DNA from: SMWC01 sp045561055
Lineage (GTDB): Bacteria; Pseudomonadota; Gammaproteobacteria; Steroidobacterales; Rariloculaceae
DNA length: 64,000 bases
Reading direction: 5' to 3'
NCBI GenBank assembly: GCA_045561055.1
Contig: JBJKYL010000010.1
Coordinates: 124,001 to 188,000 of the forward strand
Shown here: positions 51,816-60,717 of the stretch, in pieces
Numbering within the stretch: the first letter of the stretch is position 1
How the letters are laid out: every line of letters starts with the position of its first letter
The notes under the pieces: model-generated
Seen by the model: only the letters and a program-made list of their open reading frames with translations
What the model was told of the DNA's origin: nothing
Databases searched by the model: none
Made by a program: the position numbers and the translations under genes

Positions 51816-52703
51816 ATGAGAAGCTCGACCCCAAATGGTCTGCCCGAACCGGTTGCTGCGATGCGTCGATTCAATAGAGCGAGCGTGCTGTTTGATGAGG
51901 CGGACGCGGTTCACCAATTAGCTCGGGAGCGTTTGTTCGAGCGTCTGCAGTTGCTTAAGTTTGAGCCGAGCATTGTTATCGATCTGGGCGCAGCAACGGG
52001 GAAGGCGAGTGTCGATCTTGCGGCGGAGTTTCCTAAAGCGCAGACATTTGCCATCGATCGAAGTTTAGCTATGTTGGCAAAGGCAAAAACACGTCGAGGG
52101 GACGACGGTCTATTTACGGTATTGGCAGGCTGTGCGGAGAACCTACCCTTTAGCAACAATACTGTTGATCTAATTTTCGCTAATCTACTTTTGCCATGGT
52201 GTGTTCCTGACCTTTTCTTCGCTGAGGCGGCACGCGTGTTGCGGGAGGACGGCCTCCTGAGTTTTAGTACCGTTGGTCCCGATACGCTGATAGAAGTTAG
52301 GCGGGCTTGGGCTAGTGTTGATGATGCGATTCATGTCCATGGTTTCGTCGACATGCACGACATTGGTGATCTCGCGTTGCGCGCGGGTCTTACCGAGCCG
52401 GTAATGGATGTCGACCGGATAAAGGTGACCTACAAAGATGTCGGTTCTTTTGTTGCTGATGTACGTGCGTGCGGTGCCGGTAATGTTGCCGCAGGCCGTC
52501 GTGCGACGTATACAAGTCGCGGACGCTGGGCAGCTTTCGGTGATGCGCTGGAGTCTATGAGAAGGGACGGGCGATTCGTTTTGACGGTAGAGCTTATATT
52601 CGGTCAGGTCTGGGGCAGGAGTAGGATTGAGGATCGATCTAAAGATACCGCTGAGGCCACGTATTCTCTCGCGAAAATGCGGCGGCAACTCGGCCAGGAT
52701 TAG
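51816..52703 (+). CDS. bioC: Malonyl-ACP O-methyltransferase BioC
   Basis: A 295-residue SAM methyltransferase that caps malonyl-ACP so that fatty-acid synthesis can build the pimelate moiety of biotin. The SAM motif is VIDLGAATGKASVDLAAEFP, with the later signatures DLIFANLLLPWCVPDLFFAE and GLLSFSTVGPDTLIEVRRAW. The ATG at 51816 is one possible start. The frame also opens with a TTG at 51786 that overlaps the bioB stop, and an ATG at 51861 is closer to the conserved FNRAS...FDEAD segment. None has a clear ribosome site. The bioH or other demethylating esterase is not in the window. Confidence 0.88.
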   Translation: MRSSTPNGLPEPVAAMRRFNRASVLFDEADAVHQLARERLFERLQLLKFEPSIVIDLGAATGKASVDLAAEFPKAQTFAIDRSLAMLAKAKTRRGDDGLFTVLAGCAENLPFSNNTVDLIFANLLLPWCVPDLFFAEAARVLREDGLLSFSTVGPDTLIEVRRAWASVDDAIHVHGFVDMHDIGDLALRAGLTEPVMDVDRIKVTYKDVGSFVADVRACGAGNVAAGRRATYTSRGRWAAFGDALESMRRDGRFVLTVELIFGQVWGRSRIEDRSKDTAEATYSLAKMRRQLGQD

Positions 52704-52746
52704 GAGTATTCGTAGAGCGTTGTAACCTCGGTTAGGGCTTCAATTC

Positions 52747-52755
52747 TGGTATAAT
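52747..52755 (+). promoter_or_regulatory. Extended -10 promoter upstream of ctaA
   Basis: TGGTATAAT matches the extended -10 consensus TGnTATAAT. The predicted start is near 52762, leaving a leader of about 75 bases before the GTG of ctaA. The 133-bp gap after bioC and this element suggest that ctaA-cyoE form a separate transcript. No good -35 is seen. Confidence 0.55.
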
Positions 52756-52836
52756 TACCCCTACGGAGAATCCGTCGTTCCCAATCGTAAACTTAGCCTG
52801 CCAGAGTAGGCGTCTAAAAAACCTAAAGAGACACTC

Positions 52837-53817
52837 GTGCAATTGGACATAATGTTTCAGCGCCTCGCGCGCGCTGGTACCGTGCTCGCACTTTTCGTCG
52901 TTTTAATTGGCGCCTGGGTCAGGCTTACCGACGCCGGTCTCGGTTGTCCGGACTGGCCCGGCTGCTATGGTCAGCTCTTTCTTACCGACAACGCGGCTGA
53001 ACAAGCACGGCTTGCAGCGGCATTTCCGGATCGCCCGCTAGATGTCGACAAAGCATGGCGCGAAATGCTCCACCGCTATCTTGCGACGATACTGGGATTC
53101 ATCTGTTTGCTGCTAGTGATTGTCGCATGGCTCAATCGCGGCGACCCGAAGCAACCGAAGCGCATGCCGTTTTTGCTGCTGGGTGTCGTTATTTTTCAGG
53201 GTCTCCTAGGAATGTGGACTGTGACGCTATTATTGAAGCCCATCATTGTTATGGGGCACCTGTTAGGTGGCATGACTACACTCGGTTTGCTCTCCTGGCT
53301 GTCGCGATGGCGACGACGTCCCGTGAACGCTATCGCAACATCGGCAACTCAGGGGCTTGTTGCGTTAATAGTACTTGTATTGCAGATAGCGCTTGGTGGT
53401 TGGACGAGCGCTAACTATGCAGCGCTGGCATGCCCGGATTTCCCTACTTGTCAGACGCGCTGGTGGCCCCCACTAATGGATTTCCAGGAGGGTTTCGTCA
53501 TGTGGCGCGGCCTCGGTATCGACTATGAGGGCGGAGTTCTGGATAATCCTGCACGTGTCGCTATTCATTTCACACACCGGTTGGGAGCCATCCTTGCGGT
53601 TTTGGTGATAGGGATTTTGGGATTCCGTCTGCTTCAGCAGTTGAGCACTAGGCTGGATGGTATGTTGATTCTCGTGGCCCTCGCGACACAGCTCATACTT
53701 GGCGCAAGTATTGTGCTTTTTGGTGTTCCATTGGCGGTGGCAGTCGGACACAATGGTGTCGCTGCATTATTATTATTGACGGTTCTCAATGCTAACCAAC
53801 GAATTAATCAGTCCTAG
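52837..53817 (+). CDS. ctaA: Heme A synthase CtaA
   Basis: A 326-residue, eight-helix membrane enzyme that oxidises the C8 methyl of heme O to give heme A for aa3-type cytochrome c oxidase. The heme-ligand histidines can be placed in LHRYLATILGF, VMGHLLGGMTTLG, HFTHRLGAILAV and VGHNGVAALLL. Paired cysteines occur in GLGCPDWPGCYG and LACPDFPTCQTRWWP. The start is GTG at 52837 after AAAGAGA. Its end overlaps the cyoE start by 29 bp, so the two heme-modifying enzymes are made together. The oxidase subunits are not in this window. Confidence 0.94.
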   Translation: MQLDIMFQRLARAGTVLALFVVLIGAWVRLTDAGLGCPDWPGCYGQLFLTDNAAEQARLAAAFPDRPLDVDKAWREMLHRYLATILGFICLLLVIVAWLNRGDPKQPKRMPFLLLGVVIFQGLLGMWTVTLLLKPIIVMGHLLGGMTTLGLLSWLSRWRRRPVNAIATSATQGLVALIVLVLQIALGGWTSANYAALACPDFPTCQTRWWPPLMDFQEGFVMWRGLGIDYEGGVLDNPARVAIHFTHRLGAILAVLVIGILGFRLLQQLSTRLDGMLILVALATQLILGASIVLFGVPLAVAVGHNGVAALLLLTVLNANQRINQS

Positions 53818-54703
53818 GCGTTCCCTGCTCGCTATCTGGCGAGATTGCTACATGCTCACCAAGCCCCGGGTTGTTCAACTTCTTGTGTTTACGGCTATCG
53901 TGGGGATGTACCTTGCAACGCCCGGGCTTGTGCCTTGGGATGTGCTCGTATTCGCGAGTCTGGGCATTGGCCTAGCGGCTTCCTCGGGTGCCGTATTCAA
54001 TCACGTGCTTGATCAGAGAATCGATGCGCAGATGATGCGCACCCGGGAGCGCCCGTTGCCAACAGGACGGATAAGTGAGCGGTTCGCGTTAATTTTTGCT
54101 CTGTTTCTAGGTACCGTTGGACTCACGGTATTAACGGTACTCATTAATACTCTGACTGCTGTGTTGACCTTTTTCTCTCTCATCGGATACGCAGTGATCT
54201 ACACCGTGTTTCTAAAACGCTCAACGCCCCAGAACATTGTTATTGGAGGAGCAGCAGGCGCAGCACCTCCTTTGCTAGGCTGGGCCGCGGTGACTAATGA
54301 AATTAGTGGTTACGCAATTTTGTTGTTTCTCATTATTTTTACGTGGACTCCACCTCACTTTTGGGCGTTGGCAATTGCGCGTAAGGATGAGTACGAGAAA
54401 GCGGGAGTGCCGATGCTTCCCGTGACGCACGGGATTGAGAGGACGAAATCCTTTGTGCTCGCTTATACGGTGTTACTGGTAATTGTGTCCGTTCTTCCCT
54501 ACTTGACGGGGATGAGTGGGGTACTTTATTTATTTGGCGCGCTGCTTTTGGGCGCTGGGTTTCTATACTATTCTATATGTCTGAAGATAAGCGATCATGA
54601 TGAAATTGCGATGAACACGTTCGCTTATTCGATTACCTATCTCATCGCCCTGTTCAGTTTTCTTTTAGCTGACCACTATATTCCAACCTTCTGGCCTGGG
54701 TAG
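53789..54703 (+). CDS. cyoE: Protoheme IX farnesyltransferase (heme O synthase)
   Basis: A 304-residue UbiA-superfamily membrane prenyltransferase converting heme B to heme O. The first Asp-rich motif is NHVLDQRIDAQMMRTRERPL and the loop with the second is FTWTPPHFWALAIARKDEYE. About eight or nine hydrophobic segments are visible. Together with ctaA it supplies heme A, which implies a cytochrome c oxidase of the aa3 type, so ctaB would be an equally valid name. The ATG lies inside ctaA (29-bp overlap). uvrD follows after 48 bp. Confidence 0.95.
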   Translation: MLTNELISPRRSLLAIWRDCYMLTKPRVVQLLVFTAIVGMYLATPGLVPWDVLVFASLGIGLAASSGAVFNHVLDQRIDAQMMRTRERPLPTGRISERFALIFALFLGTVGLTVLTVLINTLTAVLTFFSLIGYAVIYTVFLKRSTPQNIVIGGAAGAAPPLLGWAAVTNEISGYAILLFLIIFTWTPPHFWALAIARKDEYEKAGVPMLPVTHGIERTKSFVLAYTVLLVIVSVLPYLTGMSGVLYLFGALLLGAGFLYYSICLKISDHDEIAMNTFAYSITYLIALFSFLLADHYIPTFWPG

Positions 54704-54751
54704 CCAAACGGCTACTTCTATTTTCGGACCGTACAATCCAGTGTTCTGAGG

Positions 54752-56905
54752 ATGGACGTCACTGAAATCATTAACCCTCTAAATGATGCCCAGCGGAAAG
54801 CTGTCACGGCAGCACATAGGCCGACGCTCATACTTGCGGGCGCTGGTAGTGGCAAAACGCGTGTGCTAGTACACCGTATCGCCTGGCTGATCCGTGCTGA
54901 TGGCGTTGCCCCACAACAGTTATTAGCAGTTACATTCACGAATAAAGCGGCTGCCGAGATGCGGCGGCGAATCGAAACTCTGCTCGGTTTTCCGACCCGC
55001 CATTTTTGGATTGGAACGTTTCACGGTCTCGCTCATCGCCTGTTGCGCATACATTGGAGTGAGTCTGGGCTTTCAGAAGGATTTCAGATTATCGACTCGG
55101 CCGATCAGCAGCGAATAATTCGTCGCATGCTCAGGGATTTGGAGCTCGACGAATCAGAATGGGATCCTAAGGAGATTCAGTGGTTCATCAACACGCAGAA
55201 GGACGAGGGGCTGCGGCCGGGGAGCGTGGATGACGAGGGGAACGTGGGTCGCCGGCAAATGATCGATCTATACGCGCGCTATGAGAAGGCCTGCGCTGCT
55301 TCATCGGTCGTCGATTTCGCTGAGCTATTGTTACGGGCTTTGGAGTTGCTTCAGCAGAATAAAGAGCTACTGGTGAAGTATCAGCAGCGTTTCGAGCATC
55401 TACTCGTTGACGAATTTCAGGATACGAACGCGATACAGTACGACTGGTTAAGACTGTTAGCCGGTAAGACGGGAACCCCCTTTGTGGTCGGCGATGACGA
55501 TCAGTCGATTTACCGGTGGCGGGGCGCGCGTATAGAAAATCTGGAGCGCTATCAACAGCACTTTCCACATACGGAAGTTATTCGTCTAGAGCAGAACTAT
55601 CGCTCGACTGGCACGATACTAAAAGCAGCCAACGCAATCATTATGAACAATAGTGGACGCTTGGGTAAGAACCTTTGGACTGAGGGAGGTATGGGTGAGC
55701 CGATTCGTCTTTACGCTGCGTTCAATGAGCGCGATGAGGCAGATTTTGTTGTCAACCGTATCCGCGATCACATTACTCGGGGTAACTTGCGTAATGAGGT
55801 CGCTGTGTTGTATCGCTCGAACGCACAATCGCGTGTTTTTGAGGAAAATCTGTTAGCAGCCGGAATTCCTTATCGGGTGTACGGTGGACTGCGATTCTTT
55901 GAGAGAGCTGAGATCAAGGATGCGCTGGCGTATCTAAGATTAATCTCGAATCGAGATGATGACCCGTCCTTCGAGAGGGTAGTCAATACACCAACACGTG
56001 GTGTCGGACAGAGGACGATGGAGGCGGTGCGCATGTGTTCACGTCAATCTGGCATGAGTCTTTGGCGTGCTGCACAAGCGGTGATAACTGAAGACGAAAT
56101 TCCAAAAAGATCGAGTAAAGCGCTGTATAAATTTCTGAGTCTCGTAGACCGCCTGGATTCGGAGACAGGTGATCAGTCGCTCCACGATCAGGTTAGAGTG
56201 GTTGTCGAGGTTAGTGGCCTTATTTCACACCATAGGCGAGATGGTCGGACCGGTGGTGAAGCGCGAGTCGAGAACCTTGAGGAACTTATTAGTGCAGCGC
56301 AGAATGTCATTCAAGATGAAGCTTCAGATATGCCCCCGCTGGCCGAGTTTCTTTCTTATGCGGTGCTAGAATCAGGCGATGTTCAGGCTGAAGAATATGC
56401 GGACAGCGTACAACTTATGACGTTGCACTCGGCCAAAGGGCTGGAGTTCCCGCTGGTTTTTTTGTGCGGTCTAGAAGACGGCCTGTTTCCGCATCAGCGC
56501 TCTTTGACAGATGCCGACAGCCTTGAGGAAGAGCGGCGCCTCTGCTACGTTGGATTAACGCGTGCGCAGCAGCAAATCTATCTAACCTATGCGGAACAAC
56601 GGCGCTTGTACGGAAAAGATAATTACGGCACACCGTCGCGTTTCATTCAGGAAATCCCGGAGGAGCTTCTTGAGGAAGTTCGTCCCAGTCTTTCGGTATC
56701 CCGGCCGATCTACAGACCTCTTCGTTCTCAAAAGCTAGATTCATCTGCTATGCGTCTAGGACAGAGAGTTCGCCACAGCAGGTTCGGTGATGGCGTGGTG
56801 CTGAACTCTGAAGGTAGTGGTTCACATGCTCGAGTCCAAGTTAATTTTGAAAAAGCTGGCACAAAATGGCTTGTTCTTGCATATGCCAAGCTTGAACTGA
56901 TGTAG
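54752..56905 (+). CDS. uvrD: DNA helicase II UvrD
   Basis: A 717-residue superfamily 1A helicase used in nucleotide excision and mismatch repair. Helicase motifs in order: Q-motif and Walker A LNDAQRKAVTAAHRPTLILA then GAGSGKTRVL, motif Ib IGTFHGLAHRLLRIH, Walker B LLVDEFQDTNAIQYDWL, motif III VVGDDDQSIYRWRGA, motif IV LEQNYRSTGTIL, motif V LMTLHSAKGLEFPLVFLCGL, and motif VI RRLCYVGLTRAQQQIYL. The C-terminal Tudor-like region GQRVRHSRFGDGVVLNSEG and the end AYAKLELM match UvrD rather than Rep. GAGG abuts the ATG, an unusually short spacing, yet the N-terminus matches E. coli. Confidence 0.96.
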   Translation: MDVTEIINPLNDAQRKAVTAAHRPTLILAGAGSGKTRVLVHRIAWLIRADGVAPQQLLAVTFTNKAAAEMRRRIETLLGFPTRHFWIGTFHGLAHRLLRIHWSESGLSEGFQIIDSADQQRIIRRMLRDLELDESEWDPKEIQWFINTQKDEGLRPGSVDDEGNVGRRQMIDLYARYEKACAASSVVDFAELLLRALELLQQNKELLVKYQQRFEHLLVDEFQDTNAIQYDWLRLLAGKTGTPFVVGDDDQSIYRWRGARIENLERYQQHFPHTEVIRLEQNYRSTGTILKAANAIIMNNSGRLGKNLWTEGGMGEPIRLYAAFNERDEADFVVNRIRDHITRGNLRNEVAVLYRSNAQSRVFEENLLAAGIPYRVYGGLRFFERAEIKDALAYLRLISNRDDDPSFERVVNTPTRGVGQRTMEAVRMCSRQSGMSLWRAAQAVITEDEIPKRSSKALYKFLSLVDRLDSETGDQSLHDQVRVVVEVSGLISHHRRDGRTGGEARVENLEELISAAQNVIQDEASDMPPLAEFLSYAVLESGDVQAEEYADSVQLMTLHSAKGLEFPLVFLCGLEDGLFPHQRSLTDADSLEEERRLCYVGLTRAQQQIYLTYAEQRRLYGKDNYGTPSRFIQEIPEELLEEVRPSLSVSRPIYRPLRSQKLDSSAMRLGQRVRHSRFGDGVVLNSEGSGSHARVQVNFEKAGTKWLVLAYAKLELM

Positions 56906-56937
56906 ACTACGCGCGGTTTTTAGGCAGCATCCCATTA

Positions 56938-58314
56938 ATGAATATTCTTATTCTGGGCGCGGGGCAGGTAGGCACTACGGCCGCTTATAGCCTGGCTCGC
57001 GAGGAGGCTAACGAGGTTACGATTGTCGATCGTGATCCTGAAGTTCTGCGCGAACTGCAAGACCGTTTAGACGTGAGAACAGTCGTCGGTTATGCCGCAT
57101 ACCCGGAAGTACTTGAACGAGCGGGAGCTCGAGACGCTGACATGGTTATCGCGCTCACCAATAGCGATGAGATAAATATGGTCGCATGCGAGGTTGCCAG
57201 TCGTTTGTTCGATACGCCAATGCGAGTTGCCCGAATTCGAGCGGCGGAATACATGGCGCATGATGAGTTGTACGGTCCGGAAGCGGTAGCTGTTAATGTC
57301 ATGATCAGTCCCGAAGAACTGGTTACCACACATATCGAGGAGCTGATATATTTTCCGGGAGCCCTTCAAGTGCTCGAATTCGCGAAAGGTAAGGTGCGAT
57401 TGGTAGCGGCTCTCGCTCACGAAGGGGGCGCTCTAGTTGGCCGTCCCTTGCGCGAGTTATCCAAACATATACCAAACATCGAGTGCCGCGTTGTCGTTAT
57501 ATATCGCGATGGTCAAGGGATAATCCCCGATGGTGATACGGTTGTCGAAGAAGATGACGAGGTATTTTTCATTGCTGCGCGCAAGGATATCCGGACCGTG
57601 TTGAGTGAGATGCGAAAGCTTGACGATCCAATTCGCCGCGTTGTCATTGCGGGTGGAGGTAATGTTGGCGTGAGGTTGGCAAAGGCACTGGAATCGAAGA
57701 ATCAGGTAAAAGTCATCGAGCGTAGTCACGCCCGCTCTCGCGCTGTGTCGGAAAGACTGAACCGGGCGATCGTACTTCACGGCGATGCAGCGGATGAGGA
57801 GCTGCTTCTTGAAGAGAATATTGACAGCGCTGATGTCTTCGTGTCCGTCACTAACGCAGACGAAGCTAATATTCTCTCCGCGATGCTGGCAAAGCGGTTG
57901 GGAGCTAAAAAAGTGATGGCACTCATTAACAAGCCAGTGTATGCAGAGCTGGTTGAGTCCGGCACGATCGATATCGCGATCTCACCGTCACAGATAACGT
58001 TGGGAACTCTACTCGCTCATATCCGTCGCGGTGACGTTGTAAAGGTTCATGCGCTCCGACGCGGGGCAGCAGAGGCAATCGAAGCGGTAGCGCACGGCAA
58101 CGAAGAGGAGTCGCGTGTTGTTGGCAGAACTATTGAGCAGATACGGTTACCACGAGGGGCTACGATTAGTGCAATCGTTCGAGGCGATGAGGTACTCATG
58201 GCTCATCACGACACGGTAATTCAAACGGATGACCATGTTATTTTATTCATGGTGGAGCGGCGCCAAATAGACGAAGTGGAACGATTGTTTGAAGTAGGCT
58301 CTAACTTCGTTTAG
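56938..58314 (+). CDS. trkA: TrkA, NAD-binding regulatory subunit of the Trk potassium system
   Basis: A 458-residue cytosolic protein with two RCK units. The first Rossmann fold begins MNILILGAGQVGTTAAYSLA, with NAD-binding acidic residues in VTIVDRDPEVLRELQDRL; the second begins VVIAGGGNVGVRLAKALES at about residue 235. Each is followed by a TrkA-C domain (VGRPLRELSKHIPNIECRVV and RRGAAEAIEAVAHG...). It gates TrkH in response to nucleotides. trkH follows after 45 bp, so the channel and its regulator are encoded together, unlike E. coli where they are apart. The ribosome site is weak. Confidence 0.95.
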   Translation: MNILILGAGQVGTTAAYSLAREEANEVTIVDRDPEVLRELQDRLDVRTVVGYAAYPEVLERAGARDADMVIALTNSDEINMVACEVASRLFDTPMRVARIRAAEYMAHDELYGPEAVAVNVMISPEELVTTHIEELIYFPGALQVLEFAKGKVRLVAALAHEGGALVGRPLRELSKHIPNIECRVVVIYRDGQGIIPDGDTVVEEDDEVFFIAARKDIRTVLSEMRKLDDPIRRVVIAGGGNVGVRLAKALESKNQVKVIERSHARSRAVSERLNRAIVLHGDAADEELLLEENIDSADVFVSVTNADEANILSAMLAKRLGAKKVMALINKPVYAELVESGTIDIAISPSQITLGTLLAHIRRGDVVKVHALRRGAAEAIEAVAHGNEEESRVVGRTIEQIRLPRGATISAIVRGDEVLMAHHDTVIQTDDHVILFMVERRQIDEVERLFEVGSNFV

Positions 58315-58359
58315 TTCTATGACCAGTTGCTCAAATAGCCGCGCACAGGATGGTGCTTG

Positions 58360-59817
58360 ATGCCGGTAACTTTTCTAGCGATTCAGCGTGTACTGGGCTA
58401 TCTCGTGATGACCTTCAGTCTTACGATGCTGACCCCGATTTTCATTTCGGTGATTTTTAAAGATGGGACGTGGATCTACTTCGCTATTTCTTTTTTTATC
58501 ATCTTAGCGTCAGGGGCCATCATATGGTTTCCGGTTCGCGCCGAAAAACGCGAACTGCGATTACGAGATGGTTTTCTCGTCGTCGCATTATTTTGGGTTG
58601 TACTAGGATTGTTTGGGTCGGCACCGCTACTGTTATCAGCAGAACCGAGCATGCGTTTTACGGACGCGGTTTTCGAGTCTGTCTCTGGGTTAACGACAAC
58701 AGGAGCGACCGTCCTTACAGGTCTAGGCTCTCTGCCACAGGCCATTCTGTTTTATCGCCAGCAACTCCAATGGCTTGGTGGTCTCGGCATCATCGTCTTA
58801 GCTGTCGCCGTACTTCCGATGCTCGGCGTCGGCGGGATGCAGCTTTATAGAGCGGAAACGCCAGGTCCCGTTAAGGATGCACGGCTTAAGCCAAGAATAA
58901 CTGAGACAGCTAAAGCACTTTGGTACGTCTACCTCGGAATTACGCTGGTATGTGGGCTGTCATACTGGGCGGCTGGTATGAATATGTTTGATGCTGTCTG
59001 TCATGCATTCAGTACGGTTTCAATTGGAGGTTTCTCAACTCACGACGAGAGCATTGCCTATTTTCAGAGTCCGCTTATCGAGATGATTGCGGTTGTATTT
59101 ATGTTTGTTTCTGGTGTGAATTTTTCTTTGCACTTTCTCGCTTGGCGACATCGACGCTTAACTAACTATCTGATCGATCCCGAATTTCGTGCGTATGTGA
59201 GAATGCTTGTCGGACTTGCAACGACTGTTCTCATATACCTATATCTGACGGGGTACTATGGGACTTTATCGGAAACCTTAACGAAAGGTCTGTTTCAGGT
59301 TGTTTCCATAGCAACGACGACGGGTTTTGTTACCGATAATTTCGTCGGTTGGCCGGGCGCGCTTCCGGTTCTATTGATCTTTTCTAGTTTCATTGGCGGT
59401 TGTGCCGGGTCGACAGCTGGTGGGATGAAAGTGATTCGTTGCCTGCTTATGTACAAACAGGGGGTGCGTGAAGTTCAACGTCTCGTTCATCCGAGTGCTA
59501 CGATTATGGTAAAGCTTGGTGCAAAAGCACTTGACAACCGTGTTGTCGATGCTGTCTGGGGGTTCTTTGCTGTATATGTTGTCGTGTTCAGTATCCTGAT
59601 GCTCGTGCTTTTGGGGAGCGGAGTCGATCAGGTAACAGCTTTCTCTTCAATTGCGGCGACGCTCAACAATCTCGGCCCGGGACTAGGAGAAGTTGCAGCT
59701 AGTTACGGAAATTTAGACACAATTAGCAAATGGGCACTCATATGCGCCATGCTTTTAGGACGTTTGGAGATATTTACGTTGCTCGTGTTGATTACGCCAA
59801 CATTCTGGCGTCGCTAG
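58360..59817 (+). CDS. trkH: TrkH, potassium uptake channel subunit
   Basis: A 485-residue inner-membrane protein with four repeated membrane-pore-membrane units. Selectivity-filter-like segments are visible in SVSGLTTTGATVLTG, AFSTVSIGGFSTHDES, VVSIATTTGFVTDNF and SSIAATLNNLGPGLGEV. RQQLQWLGGLGIIVLAVAV and SFIGGCAGSTAGGMKVIR are family signatures. The ATG at 58360 has AGGA nine bases upstream. It directly follows trkA. The 105-residue TPR gene starts three bases after the trkH stop, so that gene is likely co-transcribed. Confidence 0.95.
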   Translation: MPVTFLAIQRVLGYLVMTFSLTMLTPIFISVIFKDGTWIYFAISFFIILASGAIIWFPVRAEKRELRLRDGFLVVALFWVVLGLFGSAPLLLSAEPSMRFTDAVFESVSGLTTTGATVLTGLGSLPQAILFYRQQLQWLGGLGIIVLAVAVLPMLGVGGMQLYRAETPGPVKDARLKPRITETAKALWYVYLGITLVCGLSYWAAGMNMFDAVCHAFSTVSIGGFSTHDESIAYFQSPLIEMIAVVFMFVSGVNFSLHFLAWRHRRLTNYLIDPEFRAYVRMLVGLATTVLIYLYLTGYYGTLSETLTKGLFQVVSIATTTGFVTDNFVGWPGALPVLLIFSSFIGGCAGSTAGGMKVIRCLLMYKQGVREVQRLVHPSATIMVKLGAKALDNRVVDAVWGFFAVYVVVFSILMLVLLGSGVDQVTAFSSIAATLNNLGPGLGEVAASYGNLDTISKWALICAMLLGRLEIFTLLVLITPTFWRR

Positions 59818-59820
59818 TTC

Positions 59821-60138
59821 GTGAGCGCGGTGGAGAATCTTGAGAAAATACTCGCCTGCGGTGAGGATAATGCGTTGTTGCGATTTGCGCTAGGAGCCGA
59901 ATATTTAAAAGCTGGGGAGCTAGACAAGGCTATTCAGCACCTGGGCATTGCTGTGACGATAGACCCAGACTACTCTGCCGCGTGGAAACTGTTGGGTAAG
60001 GGGCAGGGTGAGGCAGGTCTGGCAGAGGTCGCCCGCGAGACTTATCGAAAGGGTATAGAAGCAGCTACACGCCGCGGTGATCGGCAGTCTGCTAAGGAGA
60101 TGGAGGTATTCCTAAAGCGCTTGGAGAAGTTAGGGTGA
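59821..60138 (+). CDS. Small TPR-repeat protein
   Basis: A 105-residue protein, almost all of it three tetratricopeptide-like helix pairs: NALLRFALGAEYLKAGELDK, AIQHLGIAVTIDPDYSAAWK and LLGKGQGEAGLAEVARETYR. Such proteins act as adaptors, and the partner is unknown. The start is a GTG at 59821, three bases after the trkH stop. The TRAP subunits follow after 28 bp. It is conserved-looking in composition, and I recognise no specific family. Confidence 0.75.
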   Translation: MSAVENLEKILACGEDNALLRFALGAEYLKAGELDKAIQHLGIAVTIDPDYSAAWKLLGKGQGEAGLAEVARETYRKGIEAATRRGDRQSAKEMEVFLKRLEKLG

Positions 60139-60166
60139 GCGCGGCAGAGCCGCCTGAGGTGGGGAC

Positions 60167-60715
60167 ATGTTCAAACTGAGACAGGCTTTGGAGAGCTTTA
60201 GCGAGTTTACGGGCATCCTCGTTTCCTGGTTGACGCTCTTTATGGTGTTGATTACTTTTATTGTTGTTGTTTTGCGTTATGCCTTCGATCTTGGTTGGGT
60301 CTCGATGCAGGAGAGCGTAACGTGGATGCACGCCGCCATTTTCATGCTTGGTGCTGCCTATACCCTTAAACATAATGAACATGTTCGCGTAGATCTCTTC
60401 TACCGTAGGATGACACCTCAGCGACAAGCGCTCGTCGAACTGTTAGGAACACTGATATTTCTGCTGCCAGTCGTCGTTTTTCTGGCCGTCGCGAGTTGGG
60501 ATTATGTCTACACTTCGTGGGCTATACGGGAGGCCTCCCGTGAGGCTGGTGGGTTGCCTTATCCGTTCGTGCCTATCCTGAAAAGCTTGATTCCGGTGAC
60601 GGCGGGCATGTTGATGCTTCAGGGAATTGCGAATCTAATCGCGGCGGTTTTGACGCTTATTGGCCGCATGCCAAGTGATCCCGACAAGAAAGTTTCGGTA
60701 GAGGAAGCGAATTAG
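60167..60715 (+). CDS. TRAP transporter small permease subunit (DctQ-type)
   Basis: A 182-residue membrane protein with four hydrophobic segments (for example VSWLTLFMVLITFIVVVLRY and VELLGTLIFLLPVVVFLAVA) and the DctQ signature WVSMQESVTWMHAAIFMLGA then AYTLKHNEHVRVDLFYRRM. With the large subunit it forms the membrane part of a tripartite, substrate-binding-protein-dependent secondary transporter. The sequence style resembles the mannitol/chloroaromatic-type TRAP group, but the substrate is not known. The large subunit gene begins two bases after its stop. No substrate-binding protein gene is beside it. Confidence 0.9.
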   Translation: MFKLRQALESFSEFTGILVSWLTLFMVLITFIVVVLRYAFDLGWVSMQESVTWMHAAIFMLGAAYTLKHNEHVRVDLFYRRMTPQRQALVELLGTLIFLLPVVVFLAVASWDYVYTSWAIREASREAGGLPYPFVPILKSLIPVTAGMLMLQGIANLIAAVLTLIGRMPSDPDKKVSVEEAN

Positions 60716-60717
60716 GT

